A DNA stretch of 22,124 nt from Bordetella parapertussis (GTDB lineage: Bacteria > Cyanobacteriota > Cyanobacteriia > PCC-6307 > Cyanobiaceae): NCBI GenBank assembly GCA_943324725.2, contig CALPMR020000016.1:1-22124 (forward strand). The letters are read 5' to 3'. The position numbers were made by a program, and so were the translations under genes. The first letter of the stretch is position 1, and every line of letters starts with the position of its first letter. Below, one piece after another: positions 7,335-14,161 of the stretch. The notes beneath the pieces were generated by a model that worked only from the letters and a program-made list of their open reading frames with translations, ran no database searches and was not told the origin of the DNA.

Positions 7335-8024
7335 TCACCCCCTGGCGAAGGGATTGCGCTCGATCAGGGCGCTCAGGCCCAGCTGCTCGCGCCACTCAGC
7401 CAGGGGGCGTTGCCAGCCCTCCTCCCAGCGCTGGGCCAGCAGAGGAGCGCTGCTGCTGGCCCCCAGCTCCAGCCCGTAGGCGATCGCCCGGCCGACATCC
7501 ACCCCGGCCGGAGCGTCCGGATCCAGGTCGTCGTGGACGCGATGGATCAGATCGGCGGCGAGCAGCAGGGCACAGCCCGGCCAGCGCAACTGCTCGGTGG
7601 TGAGGCCGTTCATGGCGGCTTCGCCGGCCAGGGTGGTGGGACAGCCGGCGATGGCATGCCAGACGTCATGGCAATGGCGGATGCGCAGCTGCAGATAGGT
7701 GGTGTCGCCATCGGCTCCCGGCGGCAGCAGCGGGGCAGGCAGGGGCTCGAGGCCCTGATCGACCAGCAGATGGCCATAGGCGTGGCCGAGGCTGCCTGCC
7801 GGCAGGGCCGCCAGGCTGGCCAGATCGGGCCAGGGGCCCCAGTAGCGCTCAGCGATCAACGGGGCGATGGCGGGGTCGGCCCTGAGCCGGGCGCGGGCCG
7901 CCTCGGCCGCCGGCGTGGCATAGCTGGCGGCGAGCAGATCAAGCGCACAGGGCAGATCGCCGGGATCGGCGCAGAGCACCACCATGTCGGCGGCCAGGCG
8001 CTGCAGCTGGGGAGTGGGCTTCAT
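7335..8024 (-). CDS. Coq4-family protein
   Basis: The 229-residue product belongs to the Coq4 family, known in eukaryotes and some bacteria as a ubiquinone-biosynthesis factor. The diagnostic zinc-binding motif HDxxHx11E is intact: His119-Asp120-Val-Trp-His123, with Glu135 exactly eleven residues later. The mostly helical remainder (VGRAIAYGLELG near 190, LAQRWEEGWQRPLAEWREQLG near the C-terminus) also fits. Cyanobacteria make plastoquinone and phylloquinone, not ubiquinone, so the substrate here is unknown; a prenylquinone role is a guess. The ATG at 8024 overlaps the thyX stop by four bases (ATGA), implying translational coupling with thyX. Domain assignment is fairly secure, biological role is not. 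Confidence 0.82.
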   Translation of the reverse strand: MKPTPQLQRLAADMVVLCADPGDLPCALDLLAASYATPAAEAARARLRADPAIAPLIAERYWGPWPDLASLAALPAGSLGHAYGHLLVDQGLEPLPAPLLPPGADGDTTYLQLRIRHCHDVWHAIAGCPTTLAGEAAMNGLTTEQLRWPGCALLLAADLIHRVHDDLDPDAPAGVDVGRAIAYGLELGASSSAPLLAQRWEEGWQRPLAEWREQLGLSALIERNPFARG

Positions 8025-8746
8025 GGGGCCAGCCGGGCTTTGTGCAGCCGGCTCTTCTCATACCAGTCGGCAAACTCGGGCACCCAGGCCTGCAGATGGG
8101 GCCACATCAGATCGCAGAGCTCGCGGATCTCCTGCTGGGCATCGAGCTTGGCCCGCAGATCGAGAAAGTGCAGAAAGGCCCGCAGCGTGAAACTGACCAC
8201 GAAGTGCTGGCGGTAGTCGAAGGGCAGGATGCCGCGGGCGTGTTCTTCGGCGAAGCCGGCATCGAGCAGGTCGCGGTAGCGGTCGGCGGCGGCCCGGCAG
8301 AGCTGCAGATCGATGGCCCGCTGATCGCCGCCGTAGTGATACTTCTTGCCCTGGCGATCGCTGTAGTCGCCCACCGGCCGCAGGTAGAACACCTCCTCGA
8401 GCTCCAGGTCGCCGTTGGCGGCCTTGCGGATGCGATCGCCGGTGTAGCGCATCGACTGCACGTCGAAACTGACCCCGACCCGGTGGGTGCGGGCCTGCTG
8501 CATCACCGAATGGGGGAACCAGCCGACGTTGAGCACGATCTGGGCGTGTTCCAGGGGGCCGTAGTGGCCGCGCTCACCGGCCAGCAGCCGCTTGACGCAG
8601 ACAGCACCGGCGCGGCTCTCATCGGGCCAGTTCGCCTGGTCGGCCAGCACGAAGCCCTCGCTGTAGTCCTGGTGCATGCCCGCGTAGACGCATTGCTGGG
8701 GGTTGGGGGTGGCGGCGATCAGGGCGACCCGGAAGCGGGGATCCAT
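8021..8746 (-). CDS. thyX: FAD-dependent thymidylate synthase
   Basis: ThyX methylates dUMP to dTMP using methylenetetrahydrofolate and reduced FAD, producing tetrahydrofolate. The 241-residue product contains RTHRVGVSFDVQSMRYTGDR at 86-105, the cyanobacterial form of the ThyX signature RHR-x7/8-S, here with Thr before the HR and Ser98 as the end residue. Other family blocks are HYGPLEHAQIVLNVGWFPHS (61-80) and the helical LPFDYRQHFVVSFTLRAFLHFLDLR, which contributes substrate and FAD contacts. It is the first gene of a two-gene unit with the Coq4-family gene. With dcd in the same window it completes the dCTP to dUTP to dUMP to dTMP route except for the dUTPase step. Confidence 0.95.
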   Translation of the reverse strand: MDPRFRVALIAATPNPQQCVYAGMHQDYSEGFVLADQANWPDESRAGAVCVKRLLAGERGHYGPLEHAQIVLNVGWFPHSVMQQARTHRVGVSFDVQSMRYTGDRIRKAANGDLELEEVFYLRPVGDYSDRQGKKYHYGGDQRAIDLQLCRAAADRYRDLLDAGFAEEHARGILPFDYRQHFVVSFTLRAFLHFLDLRAKLDAQQEIRELCDLMWPHLQAWVPEFADWYEKSRLHKARLAP

Positions 8747-9229
8747 GGCAGAGGGGGCTGGGGGCGACGGTCAGCGGGCGGGATTGCCGGTGAGGTTCGG
8801 ATTCGGATTCTGGCGCCAGCCTGGTCCCGGGAGAGCGGCCCCATGAACTCGGCAGCGGGCAGCGGGCTGACGGAACAGGCCGCCGCCGCTGCTGGAGGCC
8901 ACACGGCTGGTTGGCTGAACAGCTGGTTGGCTGAACGGCTGTGTTGCCAGAACGGCCCTGTTGCCGACCAGGTGTGTTGGCGAACGACTGTCCTGCCGAA
9001 CGGCTCTGCTGCCCGGAGGCTGGGCTGCAGAGCGGTGGAGCCGGAGCGTTGCAGCCGGATCGTGGCCCGTGCCGGCGGATCCCAGGACCGAGCTGGCTGG
9101 TTCGTGATCTGGGCTCGCCGGGGTGGGATCAGCTGTCGCGGGGGCGACCCAGGGACCGGGGCGGCCGGATCGTCAGGCTTGGCTGCCTCAGAGTGGTTGC
9201 CTCAGAGTGGCTGCCTCAGAGTGGCTGTC
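8747..9229. other. Repeat-rich gap between thyX and the thioredoxin gene
   Basis: These 483 bp contain no convincing gene; open frames on the plus strand are Gly/Arg/Trp-rich and look like byproducts of GC bias. About half of the region is low-order repeat: a degenerate 16-17 bp array at 8898-9042 and a 14-bp tandem repeat at 9181-9236, listed separately. The thyX promoter must lie at the left end. Confidence 0.6.
8898..9042. repeat. Degenerate tandem array, 16-17 bp period (array A)
   Basis: Successive units begin at about 8898, 8913, 8929, 8946, 8963, 8979, 8995, 9011 and 9027. Well preserved units are GGCTGAACAGCTGGTT (8913-8928), GGCTGAACGGCTGTGTT (8929-8945) and GCCGAACGGCTCTGCT (8995-9010); others differ at several positions. 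Unit length drifts from 15 to 17 bp, so the array could not encode one peptide frame. It shares the GAACAGCTG core with array B at 9890-10001. Confidence 0.6.
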
Positions 9230-9236
9230 TCAACCG
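9181..9236. repeat. 14-bp tandem repeat, four units, overlapping the thioredoxin stop codon
   Basis: Units are GGCTGCCTCAGAGT (9181-9194), GGTTGCCTCAGAGT (9195-9208), GGCTGCCTCAGAGT (9209-9222) and a diverged GGCTGTCTCAACCG (9223-9236). The minus-strand stop codon of the thioredoxin gene (9230-9232) falls inside the last unit, so copy number changes would alter the 3' untranslated region but not the protein. Confidence 0.75.
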
Positions 9237-9817
9237 TGACTGCGGGGGTTGGCCAGGGCCGGGGCGGGGGCTCCGCCCTGCGCTTCGCTGCCGAGGCGGC
9301 TGGTGGCTCCAACGCCGGCCAGCGCGGGCAGGGGGGCGTCGCTGAGCAGGGCGCCCACCAGGCTCTCCAGCTCGCCGGCGCTGCGGGCCCCGAGGGAACG
9401 CCCCACCGGTTGGCCGGCCGCATCGAACAGCTCGAGCTGGGGAATGCCATTGACCTCGTAGCGCTCCACTTCGGGCTGCCAGCGCGGATTGTCCACGTTG
9501 AGCATCACCACATCAAGGCTGCCGCGATGCCGCTGTTCCAGTTTTTCCATGGCGGGGGCCATGGAGCGACAGGCTTCACACCAATCGGCATAGAACTCCA
9601 CCAGGGTGGGTCGCCCATCGGCGAGGGCCACGGGCAGCGGCGGCGATTGGCGCGCCAACTGCTCCAGCTGGCCGGCGGGATTCAGCCCCCCCCGCATCCA
9701 CAGCAACAGCAGGGCCAGGATCGCGGCCACGACCGCCAGCAGCATGCGCTCGCGCCGACCGAGGGGGCTGGTGGGATCAGAGCGGACAGCGGGAGTTTCC
9801 GGCGGATTGGCAGGCAT
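9230..9817 (-). CDS. txlA: Membrane-anchored thioredoxin-like protein (TxlA/HCF164 type)
   Basis: This 195-residue protein is a predicted membrane-tethered thiol oxidoreductase. In cyanobacteria and plastids, TxlA/HCF164 passes reducing power across the thylakoid membrane and is needed for cytochrome b6f biogenesis. The ATG at 9817 is preferred; an in-frame GTG at 9865 would add 16 residues of poor quality. One transmembrane helix spans about 25-41 (LLAVVAAILALLLLW), and the thioredoxin fold follows with VEFYADWCEACRSMAP, giving a CEAC active site (Cys80, Cys83), then LNVDNPRWQPEVERYEVNGI and the cis-Pro in GIPQ. The last 35 residues are low-complexity. It is divergent from the NIL-ferredoxin gene, with a 16-bp repeat array between them. 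Confidence 0.85.
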   Translation of the reverse strand: MPANPPETPAVRSDPTSPLGRRERMLLAVVAAILALLLLWMRGGLNPAGQLEQLARQSPPLPVALADGRPTLVEFYADWCEACRSMAPAMEKLEQRHRGSLDVVMLNVDNPRWQPEVERYEVNGIPQLELFDAAGQPVGRSLGARSAGELESLVGALLSDAPLPALAGVGATSRLGSEAQGGAPAPALANPRSHG

Positions 9818-9889
9818 GGGGGGCCAAGCGGGCGGGCCGCAGGCACTCTGGCAGCACTGGGGCACAGGGCGGCTGAGGGTACAGGGCCC

Positions 9890-10001
9890 GGAGAAGCTTT
9901 TTCCCGGAGCGGAGTTCGACGGGAACAGCTGATCTTCGGAGCAGCTGATCTTCGGAACAACTGTTCACCGGAACCACCATTCTCCGGAACTGGCCTGGAG
10001 A
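9890..10001. repeat. Tandem array with exact 16-bp period (array B)
   Basis: Seven consecutive units each begin GGA at 9890, 9906, 9922, 9938, 9954, 9970 and 9986. The best pair, GGAACAGCTGATCTTC (9922-9937) and GGAGCAGCTGATCTTC (9938-9953), differ at one base; outer units are increasingly diverged but keep phase. The array fills most of the 236-bp divergent region between the thioredoxin (start 9817) and NIL-ferredoxin (start 10054) genes, so any promoters there must overlap it. Confidence 0.7.
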
Positions 10002-10053
10002 CGTTGGCGCGCGGATCAGGCTTGCTAGCGTCCAACCCCAGGGCCTTGGATGT

Positions 10054-10467
10054 GTGAAGCGGCGCCTCACTCTCCACTTCCCCCGCGAGGCGGTGCATCA
10101 GCCGATCACCTACCGGTTGGCTGTCGATTTCGACATCGCCGCCAAGATTCTGCGCGCCCAGATCGCACCGAATCAGAGCGGCACCATGGTGGTGGAGCTC
10201 TCCGGCGACATCGACGAACTCGATGCGGCCGAGCTCTGGCTGGAGCGCCAGGGGCTGGCCCTGAACCGCGCCCAGGGCGAAATTCGCATCAATCCCCTGC
10301 TCTGCGTGGACTGCGGCATCTGCTCGAGTGTCTGCCCCAGTGGCGCCCTGAGCTTTGATGGGCCGACGGCGCAGCTCAGCTTCCAGGCTCCCCACTGCCT
10401 GGTCTGTGAGCAGTGCATTCCCAGTTGCCCACTGGAGGCCATCGATCTGGTCCTGGAGACGCGATGA
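10054..10467 (+). CDS. NIL-domain ferredoxin with two [4Fe-4S] clusters
   Basis: The 137-residue protein has an N-terminal NIL domain (about 1-75; FPREAVHQPITYRLAVDFD, then the SGTMVVELSGD strand), a small ligand-binding-like fold also found on methionine ABC transporters, fused to a bacterial-type 2x[4Fe-4S] ferredoxin. Cluster ligands are Cys84, 87, 90 and 94, and Cys115, 118, 121 and 125, each in CxxCxxCxxxCP. It is a soluble electron carrier of unknown partner; NIL-ferredoxins are widespread in cyanobacteria. The start is GTG at 10054; the ATG at 10050 is in another frame. Its stop overlaps the ATG of the next membrane-protein gene (ATGA), so the two are translationally coupled and may act together. 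Confidence 0.88.
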   Translation: MKRRLTLHFPREAVHQPITYRLAVDFDIAAKILRAQIAPNQSGTMVVELSGDIDELDAAELWLERQGLALNRAQGEIRINPLLCVDCGICSSVCPSGALSFDGPTAQLSFQAPHCLVCEQCIPSCPLEAIDLVLETR

Positions 10468-11054
10468 AATCCTTCCTGCGCCTGACGATCCTGCCTGTGC
10501 AGGCCCCGATGCTGCTGCTGCTGTTCGCGGTCAGCACCTATCTCGGCATGCACTGGAGCCGGCCGATCACGGACGAGGCCAGCAAGCTGGCCTCCCTGGG
10601 CACGCTGATCTGGTCGGCGGAATGCCTGCAGGCCCTGGTGGTGGTGCTGGTCTGCACGATGCCCGATCTGCTGCTGCGCCAGATTTCGAGCCTGATGGCC
10701 GCCAGCCGGGTGATGAGCCTGGTGGTCACCCTGCTGCTGGTGATCACCGGCGGGCTCTATCTGCTGCACATGGATGTGCTCTCCAATGTGCTGATTCTCG
10801 GCTGCTCGGTGCTGCTGGCCAGGCTGGATCTGGCGCGCATCCGGGTGCAGCCCCAGCCCCTGCTGCTGGCTGGCCTGCTCAGCCTGCTGGTGCTCGGTGG
10901 AGCTGGGCTGGGACGCACCCTGGAAGCCCGATCTCAACACCTGCCGACGCCACCGCTGGCGGGCAGGAGCAGCAACAACCGTGCGGCCCCCAATCGGATG
11001 ATCCCCCACGCCAATCGCCTCCTCAACCAGGCTCCGAAGGCGCCGGCCCCCTAA
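10464..11054 (+). CDS. Multi-pass membrane protein of unknown function
   Basis: I do not recognise a family for this 196-residue protein. From the ATG at 10464 it has about five hydrophobic segments: near 12-28, 48-66, 83-101, 104-119 and 132-149, followed by a roughly 45-residue polar Pro/Asn/Arg-rich tail. No cysteine or histidine cluster suggesting a cofactor site stands out. The start is chosen because its ATG overlaps the TGA of the NIL-ferredoxin gene by four bases; the frame is open 17 codons further upstream but inside that gene. The tight coupling suggests a membrane partner or regulator of the ferredoxin. Its TAA shares three bases with the TAG of the convergent transglycosylase gene. 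Confidence 0.75.
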   Translation: MKSFLRLTILPVQAPMLLLLFAVSTYLGMHWSRPITDEASKLASLGTLIWSAECLQALVVVLVCTMPDLLLRQISSLMAASRVMSLVVTLLLVITGGLYLLHMDVLSNVLILGCSVLLARLDLARIRVQPQPLLLAGLLSLLVLGGAGLGRTLEARSQHLPTPPLAGRSSNNRAAPNRMIPHANRLLNQAPKAPAP

Positions 11055-13129
11055 CAGCTCGGCTCGAGTCCCTGCTCCTGCTGCTGATAACTCCAGGCGT
11101 TGCCGAGCACTTTCTTGACGTACAGGCGTGTTTCCGGATAGGGAATCGCTTCCACCCAGAGTTCAGGGGCGCGCTTGAGCTGCTCCGGTCGCCAGAGCTG
11201 CACTGCTCCTGGGCCGGCGTTGTAGCTGGCGACCGCCAGGATGGGCTCCTGATCCCATTGCCGCAGCAGTCGCCGCAGATAGCGGCTGCCGAGCTCCACA
11301 TTGCGGCTGGGATCTTCCAGTTCCGCCGGACTGAGGGGTTGTCCCGCCAGCTCGGAGGCGGTGGCGGGCATCAGCTGCATCAGACCGACGGCCCCCACCG
11401 CCGAACGCACCGCCGGCGTGAAGCGCGATTCCTGTTTGGCCAGTCCCTGCAGCAGGGCCATCGGCAGGTTCTGTTGGCGGCCGGCCGCAGCGAAGATCGC
11501 CTCGAAGCGGGGCGGATGGAGGCTGCGCTCCAGCTGGGGCAGCAGCCGGCACTGCTCGGGCTTCAGGCGCAGGGCCGCCCGATCGAGCTGGGCCAGGCCG
11601 GTCCAGTCATCACCCACCCCCTGGCGCAGGCGTCCCTCCACCAGCAGCTCCGGACTCTGCTCCGGCGGCACGTTGGCGCGGCGCAGGCGCCAGCTTTCCC
11701 AGGCCTCGGTGCGTTGATCCAGGCGCCAGAGCCGATCGAGGCCGGCATCGCCGCTGGCCAGGGGCTGCCAGCTGACCGTTGACTGGGTCGGGGGGGGCTC
11801 GGCGCTGGCCTCCCGGTTCAGATCGCCCTTGCCCAGGTGCAACGCTGCGCGCCAGCCGTAGTAGCCGCCGGGATTGCGCCCCAGCAGCTCCTGCCAGCTG
11901 GCCCTGGCCGCACTCTCCTGGCCGAGCTGGCGCTGCGCGTAGCCCAACCAGAAGCGCTGCCGGGCCGCCAGGGGCGGCGGCAGGCGCTCGGCGGGGATGG
12001 CCTGCAACAGAGTCTGAGCCGCGCCCCACTGGCCAGCCAGGAGCTGACGGCGGCTGAGATCCCATTGCAAGTCCCAGCTGGCGGCATCCTCCGGCCAGCG
12101 CCGCAGCACCTGCAGGGCCGCAACGCTGGCGCTGGCTGCCACCGCCTCGCCGCTGGTTTTCAGCTCGCTACCACCGGCCGCCGCCAGGGCCCGGTGGGCC
12201 GCCACCGCGGCACTGGCTCGCCAGCGTTCGGGCAACTGGCGCAGGGCTGCGTCACTGGCGGGCCCCTCCTGCTGGCTGAGCAGCCGCACGGCCTCTTCGG
12301 CCTGGGGACTGGCGGGGGCCTGGCGCACCAGTGCCACCAGCAACTGCAGGGCCCGGCTCTGTTCCGTTGCATCCCCCTGCAGCCAGGGCCTGGCCAGGGC
12401 CAGCTGGCCAGGGAGTGGCAGCTGGGCGTCCTTGCCCAGACAGGTGAGGGCGGCCTCGGGGTCGCCCAGCTCGGCCAGGGCCGCCGCCAGTTGGCTGCGC
12501 TGGGCGGCACTGGGCCCTCGGGGGCCGGGTTTGCAGCTGCTTTCGATCTTCGCCTGAGCCCCGGGCCAACGGGCGCCCCAGCGGGCCAGATGCAGGGCAC
12601 CAGCCCTGGCAGCCGCCGCTGAGGGGCCGGCCTCCAGGGCGGCCGCCAGGGCGGCCGGATGGGCGGGGAAGCGCTGTTGCAGCTGCTGGCGCAGCGGCGG
12701 GTTCCGGCGGCCTAGGGCATAGAGGGCATCGGCACTGGCGGCATCGCTGGCGAAGCGGTGCAGCAACTGCTGCCACAGGCTGCGGGCCCGGGCTGACTGG
12801 CCCAGGGCCTCGGCGGCCAGAGCCTGGTGTTTGAGCACCACCGCCGCCAGGGGGTCCGCTCCCCAGCCCTGGCCGGCCAGCAGGCGGCTCTGCCGGCCCG
12901 GATCCGCCGCCGCTTCAGCCCGACGCTCCAGCAGCAGGCTGGCTTCGCGCCTGGTCGCCGGATCGGGAGCCCAGCGCCTGAGGTGCTCGAGGGTCGTGGG
13001 CGGGGTGGCCGGGGTGAGGGGTGGCAGGCCCTGCAGCAGCGCCCGACCTGCCACCAGGGCCACACCGGTGCCCAGGCAGGAGACGGCCAACAGCAGGGAG
13101 AGGCGCGTCAATCGCTCTGGTGCGGACAA
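11051..13129 (-). CDS. Soluble lytic murein transglycosylase (Slt70-like)
   Basis: The 692-residue product cleaves peptidoglycan glycan strands to 1,6-anhydro-muropeptides, by family. An N-terminal hydrophobic segment at about 9-30 (LSLLLAVSCLG onward) is a signal anchor or signal peptide, so it acts in the periplasm. Residues 50-530 form an Ala/Leu/Gln-rich alpha-superhelix of tetratricopeptide-like repeats, as in Slt70. The C-terminal SLT domain (about 545-680) has LLQGLAKQESRF with catalytic Glu567, SAVGAVGLMQLMPATA, RNVELGSRYLRRLL and AVASYNAGPGAV. The start is a TTG at 13129; the nearby ATG at 13140 is out of frame. It is convergent with the membrane protein at 10464 and divergent from a tiny membrane protein at 13167. 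Confidence 0.88.
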   Translation of the reverse strand: MSAPERLTRLSLLLAVSCLGTGVALVAGRALLQGLPPLTPATPPTTLEHLRRWAPDPATRREASLLLERRAEAAADPGRQSRLLAGQGWGADPLAAVVLKHQALAAEALGQSARARSLWQQLLHRFASDAASADALYALGRRNPPLRQQLQQRFPAHPAALAAALEAGPSAAAARAGALHLARWGARWPGAQAKIESSCKPGPRGPSAAQRSQLAAALAELGDPEAALTCLGKDAQLPLPGQLALARPWLQGDATEQSRALQLLVALVRQAPASPQAEEAVRLLSQQEGPASDAALRQLPERWRASAAVAAHRALAAAGGSELKTSGEAVAASASVAALQVLRRWPEDAASWDLQWDLSRRQLLAGQWGAAQTLLQAIPAERLPPPLAARQRFWLGYAQRQLGQESAARASWQELLGRNPGGYYGWRAALHLGKGDLNREASAEPPPTQSTVSWQPLASGDAGLDRLWRLDQRTEAWESWRLRRANVPPEQSPELLVEGRLRQGVGDDWTGLAQLDRAALRLKPEQCRLLPQLERSLHPPRFEAIFAAAGRQQNLPMALLQGLAKQESRFTPAVRSAVGAVGLMQLMPATASELAGQPLSPAELEDPSRNVELGSRYLRRLLRQWDQEPILAVASYNAGPGAVQLWRPEQLKRAPELWVEAIPYPETRLYVKKVLGNAWSYQQQEQGLEPSC

Positions 13130-13166
13130 TCGGGGAGCATTCTGGACACCGCCCTGTTCCGCCCCG

Positions 13167-13415
13167 GTGTCCCTGCCGTTCCTGCCGCAGCGCCTGGTGG
13201 CCAGGCTGCCAACCCTGCCGCCCCTGCTCAGCAGCCTGCCCGGGGCGGAACAGCGGCGCCGGGCCTTGCTGCTGACGGCCCTGGCCGGCCTGACGATCCT
13301 GCTGCGGCCCTGGCCGCCATTCCTGTGGCTGCCGGGCTGGTGTGTGGGCGGGCTGCTGCTCTGGGCCCTGGTGGCGCTGCTGGGCTGCCTGTACTGGCCC
13401 CGACGCTGGCGCTGA
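13167..13415 (+). CDS. Small hydrophobic membrane protein
   Basis: An 82-residue product from a GTG at 13167. It has a basic N-terminal half (PQRLVARL and EQRRRALL) and two hydrophobic segments at about 33-46 and 52-75, with a Trp-rich stretch RPWPPFLWLPGW between them, and ends in WPRRWR. The composition is that of a real inner-membrane protein, but I recognise no family. The frame stays open far upstream within the antisense of the transglycosylase gene, so the start is uncertain; this GTG is the first one outside that gene. Only 37 bp separate it from the divergent transglycosylase start. Confidence 0.55.
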   Translation: MSLPFLPQRLVARLPTLPPLLSSLPGAEQRRRALLLTALAGLTILLRPWPPFLWLPGWCVGGLLLWALVALLGCLYWPRRWR

Positions 13416-14161
13416 GCCGCGATGGCGACGGCCGCCGGGCGTGACGCCGCCCAAAGGCCGACTGAAAGTCTGATGCCGCTGTCTGCGGATTCGCTGTCTG
13501 CGGATTCGTTGGCAGCCGCGCAGCAGGTTCAACGCCTGGGTGTGTCGTAGCGCCAGCAGCTGGACGCCGTTGCCTTCGCTCTAGCGGTGACCATTCTCGC
13601 CGGGTCTCACGTCACGCACCCTGTGCCATTCGCTCGCAATGGCCCAACGCGGCCTCAGCAGGCGCAGCAACGCTTTCGGGCCTGTGCTCAAGGTGGTGAT
13701 CAACGGGTGACGTCTCGGAACGGCTGGCCACCCCGCCGGCCGCTGCTCACCAGTTCAAGGATCCAGCTGGCCCAGCGATGCCATCGTGCCGGGCGGCCGT
13801 GGCCTGCCTCGTCTTTGCTGCTTTCGACTGGGAAGTGCCGCTGCCCACGCAACTGGGCAACGCATCCGCCTGGATCATCACCCCCTCCCGATCCAGCGTG
13901 GTCTGCAGGCCCTTGCGGGCCGATCGCTGATGAGAGGTTGCGGTGTCGCAGGAGGTCTGGGCGATGGCCACCCCCAGCTCCCGGGAGTGATGGGTCACCT
14001 GGGCGACACAGTGCGTGACGCCTTCAGGTCGTTGATTCAGGTGGAGTTCGGTTGCGGCAGAAGCGCTTTCGTGCACAAGGAGGAGGCGATTCCGCCGAGC
14101 TCAACCCCTGCTGACACCCCTGGCAGGCGCGCCCGTGGCGGACTTCGAATCAGGCCTGGGC
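13416..14161. other. Gene-poor region containing decayed mobile-element DNA
   Basis: No intact gene is supported across these 746 bp. The central 550 bp carry frameshifted fragments of an ISAs1-like transposase on the minus strand (separate entry). A 15-bp direct duplication, GCTGTCTGCGGATTC at 13478-13492 and 13493-13507, lies just beyond its 3' end. I could not define terminal inverted repeats or a target duplication. Confidence 0.5.
13510..14076 (-). pseudogene. ISAs1-like transposase remnant
   Basis: Two minus-strand fragments match consecutive parts of ISAs1-family DDE transposases as I remember them. The upstream piece (about 14030-13840) reads VTHHSRELGVAIAQTS, then LQTTLDREGVMIQADALP, resembling the region with the second catalytic Asp. 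The downstream piece (about 13700-13510), in a different frame, reads LSTGPKALLRLLRPRWAIAS, then EWHRVRDVRPGEN, an in-frame TAG at 13581-13583, and TQALNLLRG, resembling the typical ALLRLVRxRWxIE / HWxRD / LNLLR end. The frameshift, internal stop and missing N-terminus mean it is dead. Family assignment is by motif memory only. Confidence 0.6.

Noticed and set aside
8898..9236. CRISPR array
   Set aside because: The units are contiguous tandem repeats of 14-17 bp with no unique spacers, and no cas genes are present.
8042..10057. Long 671-codon open frame on the plus strand across thyX and the thioredoxin gene
   Set aside because: It runs antisense to two well supported genes and through the repeat arrays; the composition is typical of GC-rich antisense frames and no domain is visible.
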